A stretch of DNA of 64,000 bases from the NCBI RefSeq assembly GCF_014637345.1, contig NZ_BMEX01000002.1:1-64000 (forward strand). The letters run 5' to 3'. The notes below the pieces were generated by a model, which was not told the origin of the DNA, made no database searches, and worked only from the letters and a program-made list of their open reading frames with translations. A program made the position numbers and the translations under genes. Positions 42,122 through 51,815 of this stretch are shown piece by piece. Position 1 is the first letter of the stretch, and each line of letters begins with the position of its first letter. The stretch comes from Kroppenstedtia guangzhouensis. Lineage in GTDB: Bacteria > Bacillota > Bacilli > Thermoactinomycetales > DSM-45169.

Positions 42122-43177
42122 ATGATGAAAGAACGGGATGAGATCCGCTTGACCCAACTTTCCGCCAAAGCAGGGTGAGGTTGCAAAATCGGTCCTTCGG
42201 ACCTGGCGCAGGTTCTGCGTCATTTACCCCGTGACCAGAAACACCCGGAAGTGCTGGTGGGCCTGTCGGAGCCCGACGATGCCGGCGCAATCCGGATCGA
42301 TGATGAGACCGCTCTGGTCCAGACGGTGGACTTCTTCACTCCTGTGGTGGATGACCCGTATGCCTTCGGACAGATCGCCGCCGCCAACAGTCTGAGTGAC
42401 GTCTACGCCATGGGGGCGCGACCGATCACTGCCCTGAACATCGTGGGCTTCTCCGTCTCCAAGCTGGATGCCTCCCTCCTGGCCGATATCCTGCGGGGAG
42501 CCGCCGACAAAGTGAAGGAAGCCGGGGCCGCGCTCATCGGTGGCCATTCCATCGACGATCCGGAGCCCAAGTTTGGGCTGTCTGTAACAGGATCTGTCCA
42601 CCCGGACAAGATCTGGCGCAAGGGCGGTGCCCTCCCCGGCGACCGCCTCCTCCTGACCAAACCCATCGGAGTCGGGATTCACACCACCGGCATCAAACGG
42701 AATCAGCTCACTGAGGAAGAGATCAGACGGGTCACCCGGGTGATGGCCACCCTGAACAGGACGGCTGCTGAGACCCTGGCTGACTACGATGTCCACGCCT
42801 GCACCGATGTCACCGGCTTTGGCCTCTTGGGGCACGCCTCAGAGATGAGTCGGTCCGGTTGTGTCGGCTTCGAGATCGAAGCCGGGGCTGTGCCGATCCT
42901 CCCCCGTACCAACCAACTGGCCCAACAGGGGATCGTCCCCGGCGGCACCCGGGCCAACGCCCGCTATCTGGAGGATTGCCTCCTGCTGGAGGAAACAGTC
43001 AGTGACACCTTGCACACCATCCTGTGTGACGCCGTCACTTCCGGCGGCCTCCTCGCCGCCCTTCCGGAGGAACAGGCAGAGGATGCCCTGACCGCCCTCC
43101 ACAGAAACGGCGTGGCAGATGCGCGCATCATCGGTCAGGTCACAGAGAAACACCCCGGGAAAATCCGGGTATACTGA
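42122..43177 (+). CDS. selD: Selenophosphate synthetase, a selenoprotein with in-frame TGA
   Basis: 351 aa if TGA 42176-42178 is read as selenocysteine (residue 19). Upstream the frame reads LTQLSAKAG, downstream GCKIGPSDLAQVLRHLP, so the catalytic motif is AKAG-U-GCKIGP, as in Sec-containing SelD proteins. IDDETALVQTVDFFTPVVDDPYAFGQIAAANSLSDVYAMG and GHSIDDPEPKFGLSVTG are the ATP- and metal-binding parts. The enzyme makes selenophosphate from selenide and ATP. GGAGGTG is 6 nt upstream. Usual gene finders would start it at 42251 or later. Confidence 0.93.
42179..42215 (+). promoter_or_regulatory. Bacterial SECIS element in selD
   Basis: Twelve nt after the UGA, GGTCC-TTC-GGACC (42191-42203) forms a short stem with a small loop, and flanking bases extend it weakly. 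The position fits SelB-dependent bSECIS hairpins. Confidence 0.7.
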
Positions 43178-43186
43178 GGCAATGGT

Positions 43187-43216
43187 AAGGCCCCCGTCTG
43201 AATCAGCGGGGGCCTT
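43187..43216 (+). terminator. Terminator of selD
   Basis: AAGGCCCCCG and CGGGGGCCTT (10 bp) around a 10-nt loop, followed by GTTT. Confidence 0.85.
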
Positions 43217-43370
43217 GTTTAGAGCGATTATCGGATTAGTGTCACTTTTTATCACTTGCTGGCGTACTCCCTTATCCCGCTGCCACGGAAAAACCAACCG
43301 TCCCAGTTTTTAAACTCCCCCGTAATCACTTACACTTCACAAACCCCAGGATTCCATTATCACTGCTCCC

Positions 43371-44726
43371 CTAAAAGTCACTCTCAGTCTCTCCTGTCGC
43401 GTTTGGATGCTCCGCATCGGTCTCATCTCTCGTTTCAGGTTCTGCCTCGCTAAGCAATTCAACGAGATGGACCGCTCGCATTCGGTCCTCCAAGCCTTCC
43501 CGTTTGATCCCGAGTTTCATCTGCAACAAGCAACCTGGATTCGTGGTAACGATCGTATGGGCGTCCGTTGTTTTTACATTATCCATTTTTTTATTCAAAA
43601 TCTCCATGGACTCATCATATTGAATCATGTTGTAGATACCGGCCGATCCACAGCATCGATCTGATCCCTTCATCTCCCGGTAAACGACTCCAGGTATGGA
43701 TTTCAACAAGCGAAGCGGTGCATCTACTACGCGCTGCACATTCAACATGTGACACGACGATTGGTAAGTCACGATTTCGTGTACAGGTTTCGTAAAAGTA
43801 AGTGTATCTAGTTCAACAAGCAATTGGTGAATGTCTTTCGTTTTATCGACAAACGCCTTGGCCCGTTCTCCCCATTCCGGTTCATCCTCAAACAATTCCT
43901 CATACTCGATTAATCGTGCCCCACACCCGCCGGCGTTGTTAACAATATAATCGACATTTTCCTTTTCGAAGGCCTCGATATTTCGCTTGGCCAGCTCTTT
44001 GGATGATTCGAGCTTACCCGAATGAGCATGCAGGGCACCACAACAAGTCTGCTCATCTGGGATAAAAACGTCTGCACCCGCCCGGGTCAACAGATCAATC
44101 GTTTGGTCGTTAATCTTGAAAAAGATGCTGTCCATCACACAGCCAGTGAAAAAACCAACGTTGACTCTGCTTCGACCGACTGCTTTCGTCACCTTCCGGC
44201 GGCGTCTTCTTTCCATCGGTGAGGGCAAATCAGGTAATACTTGCTCAAATTGGTCCAGATGAAGCGGAGCCATTTTCGTCAAACCGGTCTTTTCCAACAA
44301 GGCCTTGAGACTCGACTTTTGATAAAACCAAGTCGCATGTCCTATAAAGTTCATCCAGGTTTTCGATGGAAAAACCTGATCAAAAAGGATCTCTTCCACG
44401 ATCTTTTGTCTTTTAGTTTTGGGTTTTTGTTCATCCAGAACTTCTTTGGCACCCTCCAGAATTTTACCGTATTCGACATTGGTGGGGCAGACGACAGCAC
44501 AGGCGTTACATCCTAAGCATCTGTCGATCGGTTCCTGTAGTGCTTCAATACCGATTTTTCCTTCGGCAAATTGTTTGACGAGGTTGATTCGTCCCCGCGG
44601 CGAGTGAGTTTCCTTTTGCATGGACTCATAAGTGGGACAAGCCGGAAGACAATAACCACATTGAACACAGTCGAAGGTTTTTTCATAATTGATTTTTTTC
44701 TGCAATTGCTTCAATTGCTCATCCAT
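43371..44726 (-). CDS. glcF: Glycolate-oxidase-type iron-sulfur subunit
   Basis: About 451 aa. Two ferredoxin-type 4Fe-4S motifs lie near the start (CVQCGYCLPACPTY and CLGCNACAVVCPTNVEYG), followed by two CCG domains (TCCGALHAHSG ... RCCGSAGIYN). It passes electrons from the flavin subunit to the respiratory chain. It overlaps the end of glcD and is last in the operon. Confidence 0.92.
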   Translation of the reverse strand: MDEQLKQLQKKINYEKTFDCVQCGYCLPACPTYESMQKETHSPRGRINLVKQFAEGKIGIEALQEPIDRCLGCNACAVVCPTNVEYGKILEGAKEVLDEQKPKTKRQKIVEEILFDQVFPSKTWMNFIGHATWFYQKSSLKALLEKTGLTKMAPLHLDQFEQVLPDLPSPMERRRRRKVTKAVGRSRVNVGFFTGCVMDSIFFKINDQTIDLLTRAGADVFIPDEQTCCGALHAHSGKLESSKELAKRNIEAFEKENVDYIVNNAGGCGARLIEYEELFEDEPEWGERAKAFVDKTKDIHQLLVELDTLTFTKPVHEIVTYQSSCHMLNVQRVVDAPLRLLKSIPGVVYREMKGSDRCCGSAGIYNMIQYDESMEILNKKMDNVKTTDAHTIVTTNPGCLLQMKLGIKREGLEDRMRAVHLVELLSEAEPETRDETDAEHPNATGETESDF

Positions 44727-46128
44727 CACGCAACACCAACGAATGCTGACCGGGTTCGGAGAAGATTTTCCCCGGGTTCAAAATGTTATTCGGATCCCAG
44801 GCCGTTTTGATCCGTTTCATCATATCCAAGCCGATCGATCCCAGCTCTTTTTCCATAAACGGCGCCTTCATCGTCCCGATTCCATGCTCACCCGAAAGCG
44901 TTCCTCCCAATTCAATCGCTGCGTTGAAAATCTCGCTGACCGCTTGCTCCACGCGGATCATTTCTTCGGTATCCCGTTGGTCACAGATGATATTTGGATG
45001 CAGATTACCGTCACCCGCATGACCAAAAACGACAAGATGGATCCCATATTTTTCTTTGATCCGATTCAAGCGATCGATCATATCGGGAATTTTGCTCCTC
45101 GGGACTGTAGCATCTTCGGACACTTTTGTCGGCTTAAACTTCACGATCGCCGGAGAAACCAACTTTCGCGCCAGCCAGAGTTGATCAGCTTCTTCCCGGG
45201 ATCTGGCGACTACCGTTTCTCGCGCACCGACCTCTCTGACGATGCGATTGGTTTCCTCCATCTCCTTCTTGAGGGTTTCTTCATGTCCGTCAAGCTCGAT
45301 CAACAGAATCGCTTCCGCATCCACTGGCAGTCCGATCGGTCGGTAATTTTCCACAGCGATGATGGATGACTGATCCATCAGTTCGATTTTGGCCGGCAAA
45401 ATACCCGATGTCAGCACCTTCGAGATCGCTTTACCGGAGATCACCAAATCGTCAAACACAGCCATCATGGTTTGAGTAGCTGGGGGTTTTGGGATCAGTT
45501 TCAGGATTGCTTCGGTGATCACGCCGAGGGTTCCTTCCGAACCAACAATCAACTTGGTGAGATCATAACCAGTCACGTTTTTGATCGTTTGCCCGCCGGT
45601 ACGGATGATTTCCCCTTCCGGAGTCACCACCTCCAGACCCAAGACATAATCTTTCGTCACCCCATACTTCAACCCTTTCGGTCCGCCCGAGTTTTCCGCC
45701 AAATTTCCTCCGATCGTGGAAACATGGGAACTGCTGGGATCGGGCGGATACATCAAACCGTATTTTTCAGCCGCTTTGTTAATATCGGAGGTAAGAACAC
45801 CCGGGGAAACAATCGCCACCAGGTCATCCGGATCGATCTTTAACTTCTGTTTCCATTGGGAAAGATCCATCACGATTCCACCCTTGACCGGTAACGGACC
45901 GCCACTTAAAGATGTTCCCTGTCCCCTCGGGCAGACAGGCACTCGATATTTGTTGGCTAATTTCAGAACCGCAGAAACCTCATTTACATCCTTCACCTGA
46001 ACAACCGCTTGCGGGAGATAGGTACCAAAAGAGGCGTCGTAGCTGAAACTATGCAAGTCGGATAGATTCGTGAGTAATCGGTTCTGATCAACGATTTGTG
46101 CCAGTTCTCTAAGACATGCTTCATTCAA
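44719..46128 (-). CDS. glcD: FAD-linked oxidase subunit (GlcD-like)
   Basis: About 469 aa. The TTG at 46128 is 7 nt after GGGGGG and is preferred over ATG codons upstream. VCPRGQGTSLSGGPLP and PPDPSSSHVSTIGGNLAENSGG form the PCMH-type FAD site; the C-terminal FGHAGDGNLHPNI and LSGEHGIGTMK are hallmark motifs. It should oxidise a 2-hydroxy acid (glycolate or lactate type), with the Fe-S subunit next to it. Confidence 0.92.
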   Translation of the reverse strand: MNEACLRELAQIVDQNRLLTNLSDLHSFSYDASFGTYLPQAVVQVKDVNEVSAVLKLANKYRVPVCPRGQGTSLSGGPLPVKGGIVMDLSQWKQKLKIDPDDLVAIVSPGVLTSDINKAAEKYGLMYPPDPSSSHVSTIGGNLAENSGGPKGLKYGVTKDYVLGLEVVTPEGEIIRTGGQTIKNVTGYDLTKLIVGSEGTLGVITEAILKLIPKPPATQTMMAVFDDLVISGKAISKVLTSGILPAKIELMDQSSIIAVENYRPIGLPVDAEAILLIELDGHEETLKKEMEETNRIVREVGARETVVARSREEADQLWLARKLVSPAIVKFKPTKVSEDATVPRSKIPDMIDRLNRIKEKYGIHLVVFGHAGDGNLHPNIICDQRDTEEMIRVEQAVSEIFNAAIELGGTLSGEHGIGTMKAPFMEKELGSIGLDMMKRIKTAWDPNNILNPGKIFSEPGQHSLVLRDG

Positions 46129-46163
46129 GGTACATCCCCCCTTTCTCATCTCCCCAACCGTTT

Positions 46164-47054
46164 TCATGAAGAAAGAGCTAGCAGTTCTCTGGGATTGATC
46201 GAGACCATCTTTTCAATTTCTCGCTCTGAGATGCCGTTGTCCATCATTTGCTGTATGAACTCTCCCAACGCCTGCACGGGAGGAGAATTATGCGCCTGCC
46301 CGTAATCCGTCACCAGGACACACGAGTCAGCACCCAATTCCCGGATGCTATCAGCCATAGATCGCAACGAAATGTCATGAAAACCAGATCCGCACGCCAG
46401 ATAACACTTCTCTAGGATACACCCCTGACACACCAGTTTTTTTTGCATATCCAGGGACATCTTTGCGATCCCGAGGTCCACATGTTGAATCAAGATCTTC
46501 TGGATGCCGATCTCTTTCGCTTCCCGCACGAGTACCTCAACTTCATAAGGAGCGAGGTGTCCCGTAGCCAACACGATATCCTTTTCAGCGATGAGATAGA
46601 GAATTTCATAGACCTCGGGCCATAGCTTCCCCTCGTCGTTTACAACCCGGATGCCGCCGGACAGATGGGGCAGGGGTTTTTCGCTGTTAAACAGTTTCCC
46701 AGTCGATCGGTGACTGTAGAATTTTTGATGCTGTTCGGCGGAAATCGTCGGCATCCAGATGATCTTGGCTCCCATCTGTATCGCCACATCCACCACTACA
46801 GGAGATAGTCCTCCGCTGAAGGCATTACAGACCAAACCTCCATAGATGTGTAGGTCCGGATATTTTTCTCCGAGCAGTGTGGCCCGATCATAAGTTTGAC
46901 CTTCATGGGCTTTTAAGACAACTCCAGCCATCTTCGCACGCCGGACATCCTCAATCAGCTCCCAGTCGGTTTGTCTTCGGGGAAAAATGCTCGGCGAACT
47001 GTGCACATGCAACTCAATCGCATCTTCTAGCAACGGGTGAAAAAAATAATCCAT
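46164..47054 (-). CDS. DUF6282-like amidohydrolase-fold protein
   Basis: 296 aa. ELHVHSSPSIFPRRQTDWELIEDVRRAKMAGVVLKAHEGQT is a metal-dependent hydrolase-like start (HxH), and VLVTDYGQAHNSPPVQ a late Asp motif. I believe it matches DUF6282, uncharacterised proteins in catabolic operons. It sits between glcD and the alpha/beta hydrolase gene. Confidence 0.7.
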   Translation of the reverse strand: MDYFFHPLLEDAIELHVHSSPSIFPRRQTDWELIEDVRRAKMAGVVLKAHEGQTYDRATLLGEKYPDLHIYGGLVCNAFSGGLSPVVVDVAIQMGAKIIWMPTISAEQHQKFYSHRSTGKLFNSEKPLPHLSGGIRVVNDEGKLWPEVYEILYLIAEKDIVLATGHLAPYEVEVLVREAKEIGIQKILIQHVDLGIAKMSLDMQKKLVCQGCILEKCYLACGSGFHDISLRSMADSIRELGADSCVLVTDYGQAHNSPPVQALGEFIQQMMDNGISEREIEKMVSINPRELLALSS

Positions 47055-47068
47055 TCGGATCCCTTCCG

Positions 47069-47986
47069 CTATAACATGATGGGGTGGGCCACCGAAGTTT
47101 GACGTAAGCTTTTATCGAAAAACAAGATCAGTTTCTCGATCAGCTTCTGGAACTCTTCATGGTCGGAATACATGAAGTCATTGTGTTTGCCGTTGATTGT
47201 GTACAACTCTTTCGGTTCGGAGGCGGCCTCATACAGAAAAATAGCTTCTTCATAGGGATGGAGCAAATTATTCACTCCATGAGCGATGAATAGTGGGACC
47301 GGGGCGATTTCCTTCACATGTTTTTCTACATTCATCTCGATGATACTTTCCGTGAACTGTAGCCTCGTTTGTTCACCAAACTCTTTGAGTGGAGACAACT
47401 CTTTATCCACATAGGATTTCGTCGCTGGATCGAGCGGATAGTGAATGAACGGATCCGCCAATAGGGAGTCTCCCCGTGTCACTCTACGGATACGGTCTTC
47501 TTCCAAAGTTTCGAGGATGTTACGCCAATCCGTATAGGTGTGGATTGATTTTAACCACCGTTCGCCATTGTAGAAACCATTCAATGCCACCACCGCTGAA
47601 ACACGTTTATTCTTTGCCGTCACCTCAATCACATTGGATGCGCCCATCCCCCAACCGATCAAACCAATCCGGTTATGGTCAACGTTTTCTTGGAGTTGCA
47701 GGAATGTAATCGCATTATGGATGTCCTGAACTTGCTCAGAAAGGATCACACGTCCCTTTTCTCCTTCACTGTCGGCAAAACCACGATAATCAAATCCCAA
47801 ACAAATATACCCTGACTGCGTCAGTTGTTTCGCAAACATCCTGGGATAAAATTTATTAAACCCGTTATAACCCGAGTTCGGGATGATGGCTGGCCGTTTC
47901 TCTCCCTCTTTCAGGTCTTCTGGCAAGTAAAGCGTACCCTGTAATAGATAGCCTTCGCTATAAAAAGAAATCTCTTTCTCGATCAT
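47069..47986 (-). CDS. Alpha/beta-hydrolase with atypical nucleophile elbow
   Basis: About 305 aa from ATG 47986 (GGAGG 8 nt upstream). SGYNGFNKFYPRMFAKQLTQSGYICLGFDYRGFADSEGEKG is the strand-3/oxyanion part, HDFM near the end gives the catalytic-His region (KHNDFM). The elbow reads IGLIGWGMGASN, so the serine of G-x-S-x-G is glycine. Either it is inactive as an esterase or uses another residue. It lies 39 nt after the GntR gene. Confidence 0.8.
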   Translation of the reverse strand: MIEKEISFYSEGYLLQGTLYLPEDLKEGEKRPAIIPNSGYNGFNKFYPRMFAKQLTQSGYICLGFDYRGFADSEGEKGRVILSEQVQDIHNAITFLQLQENVDHNRIGLIGWGMGASNVIEVTAKNKRVSAVVALNGFYNGERWLKSIHTYTDWRNILETLEEDRIRRVTRGDSLLADPFIHYPLDPATKSYVDKELSPLKEFGEQTRLQFTESIIEMNVEKHVKEIAPVPLFIAHGVNNLLHPYEEAIFLYEAASEPKELYTINGKHNDFMYSDHEEFQKLIEKLILFFDKSLRQTSVAHPIML

Positions 47987-48025
47987 GTAGCGAACCTCCG
48001 TTTGTATGTTTCTGTAGGACACGAA

Positions 48026-48730
48026 TTATTGTTGATCTCGGTATTTTTCCAACTTGGTTCGTGCATTCCTGAGATGGATTAGCATCGCCTCCCTGGCGGC
48101 TTCCGAATCCCGGCGTGCAACAGCTTCTTTAATTGTGATGTGTTCTTCCAACACTTGTTTTCTTTTCTCATAGAATCCAACATTTTTCTTCAGGGAAAAT
48201 CTCACTGCTTTATAGTACAGATTGGATATCCCTACCATCGTTTGTTTCAACACAGGATTGTGCGAAGCATCGACAATCGCTTGGTGGAAAAGGATATCCT
48301 GTTCATGCCCGATGGCCTCCTGGGTTTCAATGGCCCTCCGGATTTCGCCGAGGGCCTTTTCCATCTGTTTCAGATCTTCCTCCGATCTTCGTTTGGCGGC
48401 GAGAGCAGCAGTTTGCGATTCAAGAATCATTCGCACTTCCAATAGTTGTAGTACTTCATCAACATCCACCATTTCAAGCGTAGTCTCTTCCATCAAGTTG
48501 GTGATGGAAACCGGCTGAACAACGGTTCCGCCACCTTGGGTAGATTTGATCATCCCACTTGCCTCCAGGATGCTGAGCGCTTCACGAACGGGTGTCCGAC
48601 TCACTCCAAACATTTCCGACAGCCTGTATTCTGCCGGCAATTTGTCGCCGGGTTTAAATTTCCCTTCCTTGATCATCTCTTTGATACGATCAAAAACCTG
48701 TTCCGAAACCTTCTTTCTCTCAATCCTCAG
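48026..48730 (-). CDS. GntR/FadR-family transcriptional regulator
   Basis: About 234 aa. The winged helix (KVSEQVFDRIKEMIKEGKFKPGDKLPAEYRLSEMFGVSRTPVREALSILEASG) needs residues upstream of the first ATG (48676). The frame continues to ATT 48724 and CTG 48730; CTG is 6-7 nt from AAGGGA and is my choice. The C-terminal FCD domain is all-helical (LLEVRMILESQTAALAAKRR...LFHQAIVDASHNPVL). It probably controls its own operon through the site at 50157. Confidence 0.85.
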   Translation of the reverse strand: MRIERKKVSEQVFDRIKEMIKEGKFKPGDKLPAEYRLSEMFGVSRTPVREALSILEASGMIKSTQGGGTVVQPVSITNLMEETTLEMVDVDEVLQLLEVRMILESQTAALAAKRRSEEDLKQMEKALGEIRRAIETQEAIGHEQDILFHQAIVDASHNPVLKQTMVGISNLYYKAVRFSLKKNVGFYEKRKQVLEEHITIKEAVARRDSEAAREAMLIHLRNARTKLEKYRDQQ

Positions 48731-48755
48731 GATACATCCCTTCTTTCATTTATCC

Positions 48756-50099
48756 CTAACGTATTTGATTCTTTGGAACCAGCCAACCTCTGAAATGGGC
48801 CAGGGTGAATAAAGCAATTCCGACACCCAGTACGACTGTAGTGAACAACCATCCCGTCCCGGCAACCATCATGATTGGACCAAGGGTGATAATCAATAAC
48901 TCAACTGGAACCATACCGATGTAACCCAACGAGTAGTCCTCCAACGTCGTCGTCTTGGAGTCCGGATCCACGATACGCAACAATGCCATGCCCATGGCAA
49001 CCGTACCGGTAGACCAGCCCCACCCGAAAAGCGCGTTTTCAAACCAATGCCGGTAAAAGACGCGGGGAGCGATAAATCGATAGATGCACCACGCCCAAAT
49101 CAAACCGAAAATGAATAGCAGAATCAACGGATAAGCATACTTGGCAACCACCGACAGTTGGATGGAAGTCATACCGAAAGCGACCAAGAGGTCTGTGGCC
49201 GTCCCACTGATCCGATTGACAACACGCTTGTCAATGTAAGCGTCAACGCCCAACCGGCGGAAAGCTGCTTGAAAGACCAACCCAACAACGTATGCGAGGC
49301 TGAGCAGAGGGAGACTAATATTCGGAAAAACCTGCCCCAAGACCTCCTGGAGATAATAACCGACCAAGACAATCATGGAGATCACGGAGAAATGGAAAAC
49401 AATCGGATCGATGGAAATAGAAGATACCGTGTCATCCCCCATCGATTTCCTCTTCTCCTTTTTTATAAGGCCGGTTCGAAGTTCTTCTGGGAGTTTATGG
49501 ACGTCTTGAATAAACTGGGTCTGATTCTTCCTGGCGCTTAACTTGATCAGGATCAAACCGCCGACGATGGAACTGATAATCCCCACGGTTGCTGAGGTGA
49601 AACCGAGTGTCATCGCTTCATCCCAGCCAAGGGAGGAATACGCTTGTCCGATCGCCGCCGCGGTACCATGACCCCCGACGAACCCGGCCCCCAAAATCAG
49701 CCCAAAGCCGTCGGGCAAATCCCAAACCGAACTTAATATGATGTAACCGAAAAGCGCTCCGCCCCCCCACATCAGTGTGGTTAACAACATAGAATAGAGC
49801 CACATGTTGCGAACCCGTTTAAAGGTTTGACTCCATTTCACTTTCGCTGCCCCAACAGGAATCGCCCCGAAAATAACAGCGATCAAAATTTCCGGATACT
49901 CAGCGATATGACTAGTGAACGGGAGTATCTGAAATCCGTTAGGTCCGAGAATCAACCCCAAAAAACCTGCAATAATGCTGGCCGGCAAAAAGAATGACTG
50001 AACCAAACGAATTTTCGCTCTCAACAACGTTCCAACCAACAGCAGCACACCGATCAATCCGATATCGATAAATAAATTCCATAACGAAAAACCTTCCAT
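48756..50099 (-). CDS. GltS-like sodium/glutamate symporter family transporter
   Basis: 447 aa with about 10-12 hydrophobic helices in two related halves. GAGFVGGHGTAAAIG in the first half and FGWGWSTGTVAMGMALL in the second resemble the paired re-entrant loops of GltS. It is first in an operon for a hydroxy-acid or dicarboxylate-type compound, so the substrate may not be glutamate. Confidence 0.82.
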   Translation of the reverse strand: MEGFSLWNLFIDIGLIGVLLLVGTLLRAKIRLVQSFFLPASIIAGFLGLILGPNGFQILPFTSHIAEYPEILIAVIFGAIPVGAAKVKWSQTFKRVRNMWLYSMLLTTLMWGGGALFGYIILSSVWDLPDGFGLILGAGFVGGHGTAAAIGQAYSSLGWDEAMTLGFTSATVGIISSIVGGLILIKLSARKNQTQFIQDVHKLPEELRTGLIKKEKRKSMGDDTVSSISIDPIVFHFSVISMIVLVGYYLQEVLGQVFPNISLPLLSLAYVVGLVFQAAFRRLGVDAYIDKRVVNRISGTATDLLVAFGMTSIQLSVVAKYAYPLILLFIFGLIWAWCIYRFIAPRVFYRHWFENALFGWGWSTGTVAMGMALLRIVDPDSKTTTLEDYSLGYIGMVPVELLIITLGPIMMVAGTGWLFTTVVLGVGIALFTLAHFRGWLVPKNQIR

Positions 50100-50156
50100 A
50101 GTTCATCCCCTTTCGAAGAAGCACCATCTCTTCACCAAGAAAGCGCTATCATAAAT

Positions 50157-50175
50157 TTGTATTACAATTATACAA
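50157..50175. promoter_or_regulatory. GntR-type operator upstream of gltS
   Basis: TTGTAT-TACAATT-ATACAA, a perfect 6-bp inverted repeat, 58 nt before gltS. FadR-subfamily regulators bind such T-N-G-T/A-C-N-A-type sites; the operon's own GntR is the obvious candidate. Confidence 0.6.
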
Positions 50176-50373
50176 TATGAGGACTTCTTCGTAAAATCAG
50201 TAATAAATGTATTAATCAAATGCAAAGATTTCGGCAACTGATTCAAAGCTATGAAATTCAGTACTGGGATGGTTCCGACTGGGTAACAGTACATTTCTTT
50301 TTTGCACCACCTTTGCACATGCACATACCATCGTCTATGATGAAAGTACCTTTGCACCGAGAGGTTGAACCCG

Positions 50374-51780
50374 ATGCTGACAGATCCACAACGAGAAGCC
50401 TTGCGCCGGTTGCCGGCGGTTCATGAGTTATTGAAACGGAAGGAGCTCACCCCGTGGCTGAAGCGTCTGCCCCGGGGGTGGGTTGCCCAGGCGGTGGGGG
50501 AGGCGATCGCCATGGGCAGGCGGGAGATCCTGGAGAATCCCACAGCTCCCCATCCATCTGCAAGTGAACTGGTTGCCCGGGCCGTGGACTCCCTTCACCG
50601 GCTGACGGAGCCCCGGCTCCGCCCCGTCCTCAACGGGAGCGGAGTGGTTCTCCACACCAACCTGGGTCGGGCTGTGTTAAGTGAGGCGGCGACGGAGGCG
50701 ATCCGGCAGGTGGCCCGCTCCGCCAGCAACCTGGAGTTCAGGCTGGAAGAAGGGGGCCGGGGCTCCCGCTATGACCATGTTGAGGAGCTCCTCTGCCGCC
50801 TCACCGGGGCGGAAGCCGCCATGGTGGTAAACAATAACGCCGCCGCCGTCTTTCACGTGTTGCAGGCCTTGGCCAAGGGAAAAGAAGTGATCGTCTCCCG
50901 GGGGCAACTGGTGGAGATCGGCGGCTCCTTTCGAGTGTCTGAGATTATGCGGGAAAGCGGCGGCCGGCTGGTGGAGGTGGGCACCACCAACAAAACCCGG
51001 ATCCAAGACTACGAACAAGCCCTGACAGATGAGACGGGAATGCTGATGAAAGTGCACACCAGCAACTTCCGAATCATCGGTTTCACCGAGGAAGCCTCCC
51101 GGCAACAGCTGGCGACGCTGGCCTGGAAGTGGAGCATCCCCTTCTTTGAGGATTTGGGCAGCGGGATCCTCTATGACTTGAAAGCACACGGCATCGGGGA
51201 TGAACCCACGGTCCGGGAGTGCCTGGAAGAAGGGACGGATCTCCTCAGCTTCAGTGGGGATAAGCTGTTGGGCGGTCCCCAGGCCGGAATCATTGTCGGA
51301 AAGAAAGTCTGGATCGATCGGTTGAAAAAGAACCAATTGACCCGCTCTCTCCGCGTCGACAAATTCACTCTGGCCGCCCTGGAAGCGACTCTGCGCCACT
51401 ACTTGAATCCCGAGGAAGCGGCACAGAAGATTCCCACCCTGCGCCAGATTCTGAAGGAAGAAGGGGAACTGAAGTCAGCGGCGGAACAGCTGGCCGGCAT
51501 GATCCGGGAGACAACCGGGGACGTTCTCCGGATCGAAACCGTGCCCGCCCGTTCCGAGGTGGGCGGCGGTTCCTTGCCCGGTGTGGAGCTCCCCACTCAC
51601 TGTGTCGCTATCACTCCACAAAAGATGTCCCTCACCCAACTGGAGTACCGCCTGCGCCAAGCACCGGTGCCAGTGGTGGGCCGGGTCTTCCAAAACCGCC
51701 TCTTCCTGGACCCCCGCACCCTGGAAGTAAACGATTTCCCCCAGGTGGCCGCCAGCTTTCGATACGCTCTGCAAATGTGA
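50374..51780 (+). CDS. selA: L-seryl-tRNA(Sec) selenium transferase
   Basis: About 468 aa from ATG 50374 (GAGAGG upstream). LRPVLNGSGVVLHTNLGRAVLSEAA and the PLP lysine in LLSFSGDKLLGGPQAGIIVG are diagnostic. It converts seryl-tRNA(Sec) to selenocysteyl-tRNA. Together with selD it shows that the organism makes selenocysteine; selB and tRNA-Sec are not in the window. Confidence 0.95.
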   Translation: MLTDPQREALRRLPAVHELLKRKELTPWLKRLPRGWVAQAVGEAIAMGRREILENPTAPHPSASELVARAVDSLHRLTEPRLRPVLNGSGVVLHTNLGRAVLSEAATEAIRQVARSASNLEFRLEEGGRGSRYDHVEELLCRLTGAEAAMVVNNNAAAVFHVLQALAKGKEVIVSRGQLVEIGGSFRVSEIMRESGGRLVEVGTTNKTRIQDYEQALTDETGMLMKVHTSNFRIIGFTEEASRQQLATLAWKWSIPFFEDLGSGILYDLKAHGIGDEPTVRECLEEGTDLLSFSGDKLLGGPQAGIIVGKKVWIDRLKKNQLTRSLRVDKFTLAALEATLRHYLNPEEAAQKIPTLRQILKEEGELKSAAEQLAGMIRETTGDVLRIETVPARSEVGGGSLPGVELPTHCVAITPQKMSLTQLEYRLRQAPVPVVGRVFQNRLFLDPRTLEVNDFPQVAASFRYALQM

Positions 51781-51815
51781 AAAGAGTCTCCATCCGTTCA
51801 TGGAGACTCTTTTTT
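51781..51815. terminator. Bidirectional terminator after selA
   Basis: AAAGAGTCTCCA and TGGAGACTCTTT pair perfectly (12 bp, 8-nt loop) with T run to the right and A's to the left. Confidence 0.88.

Noticed and set aside
42251-43177. selD beginning after the TGA
   Set aside because: The conserved N-terminal catalytic motif and a strong ribosome-binding site lie upstream of the TGA, so selenocysteine insertion explains the gene better.
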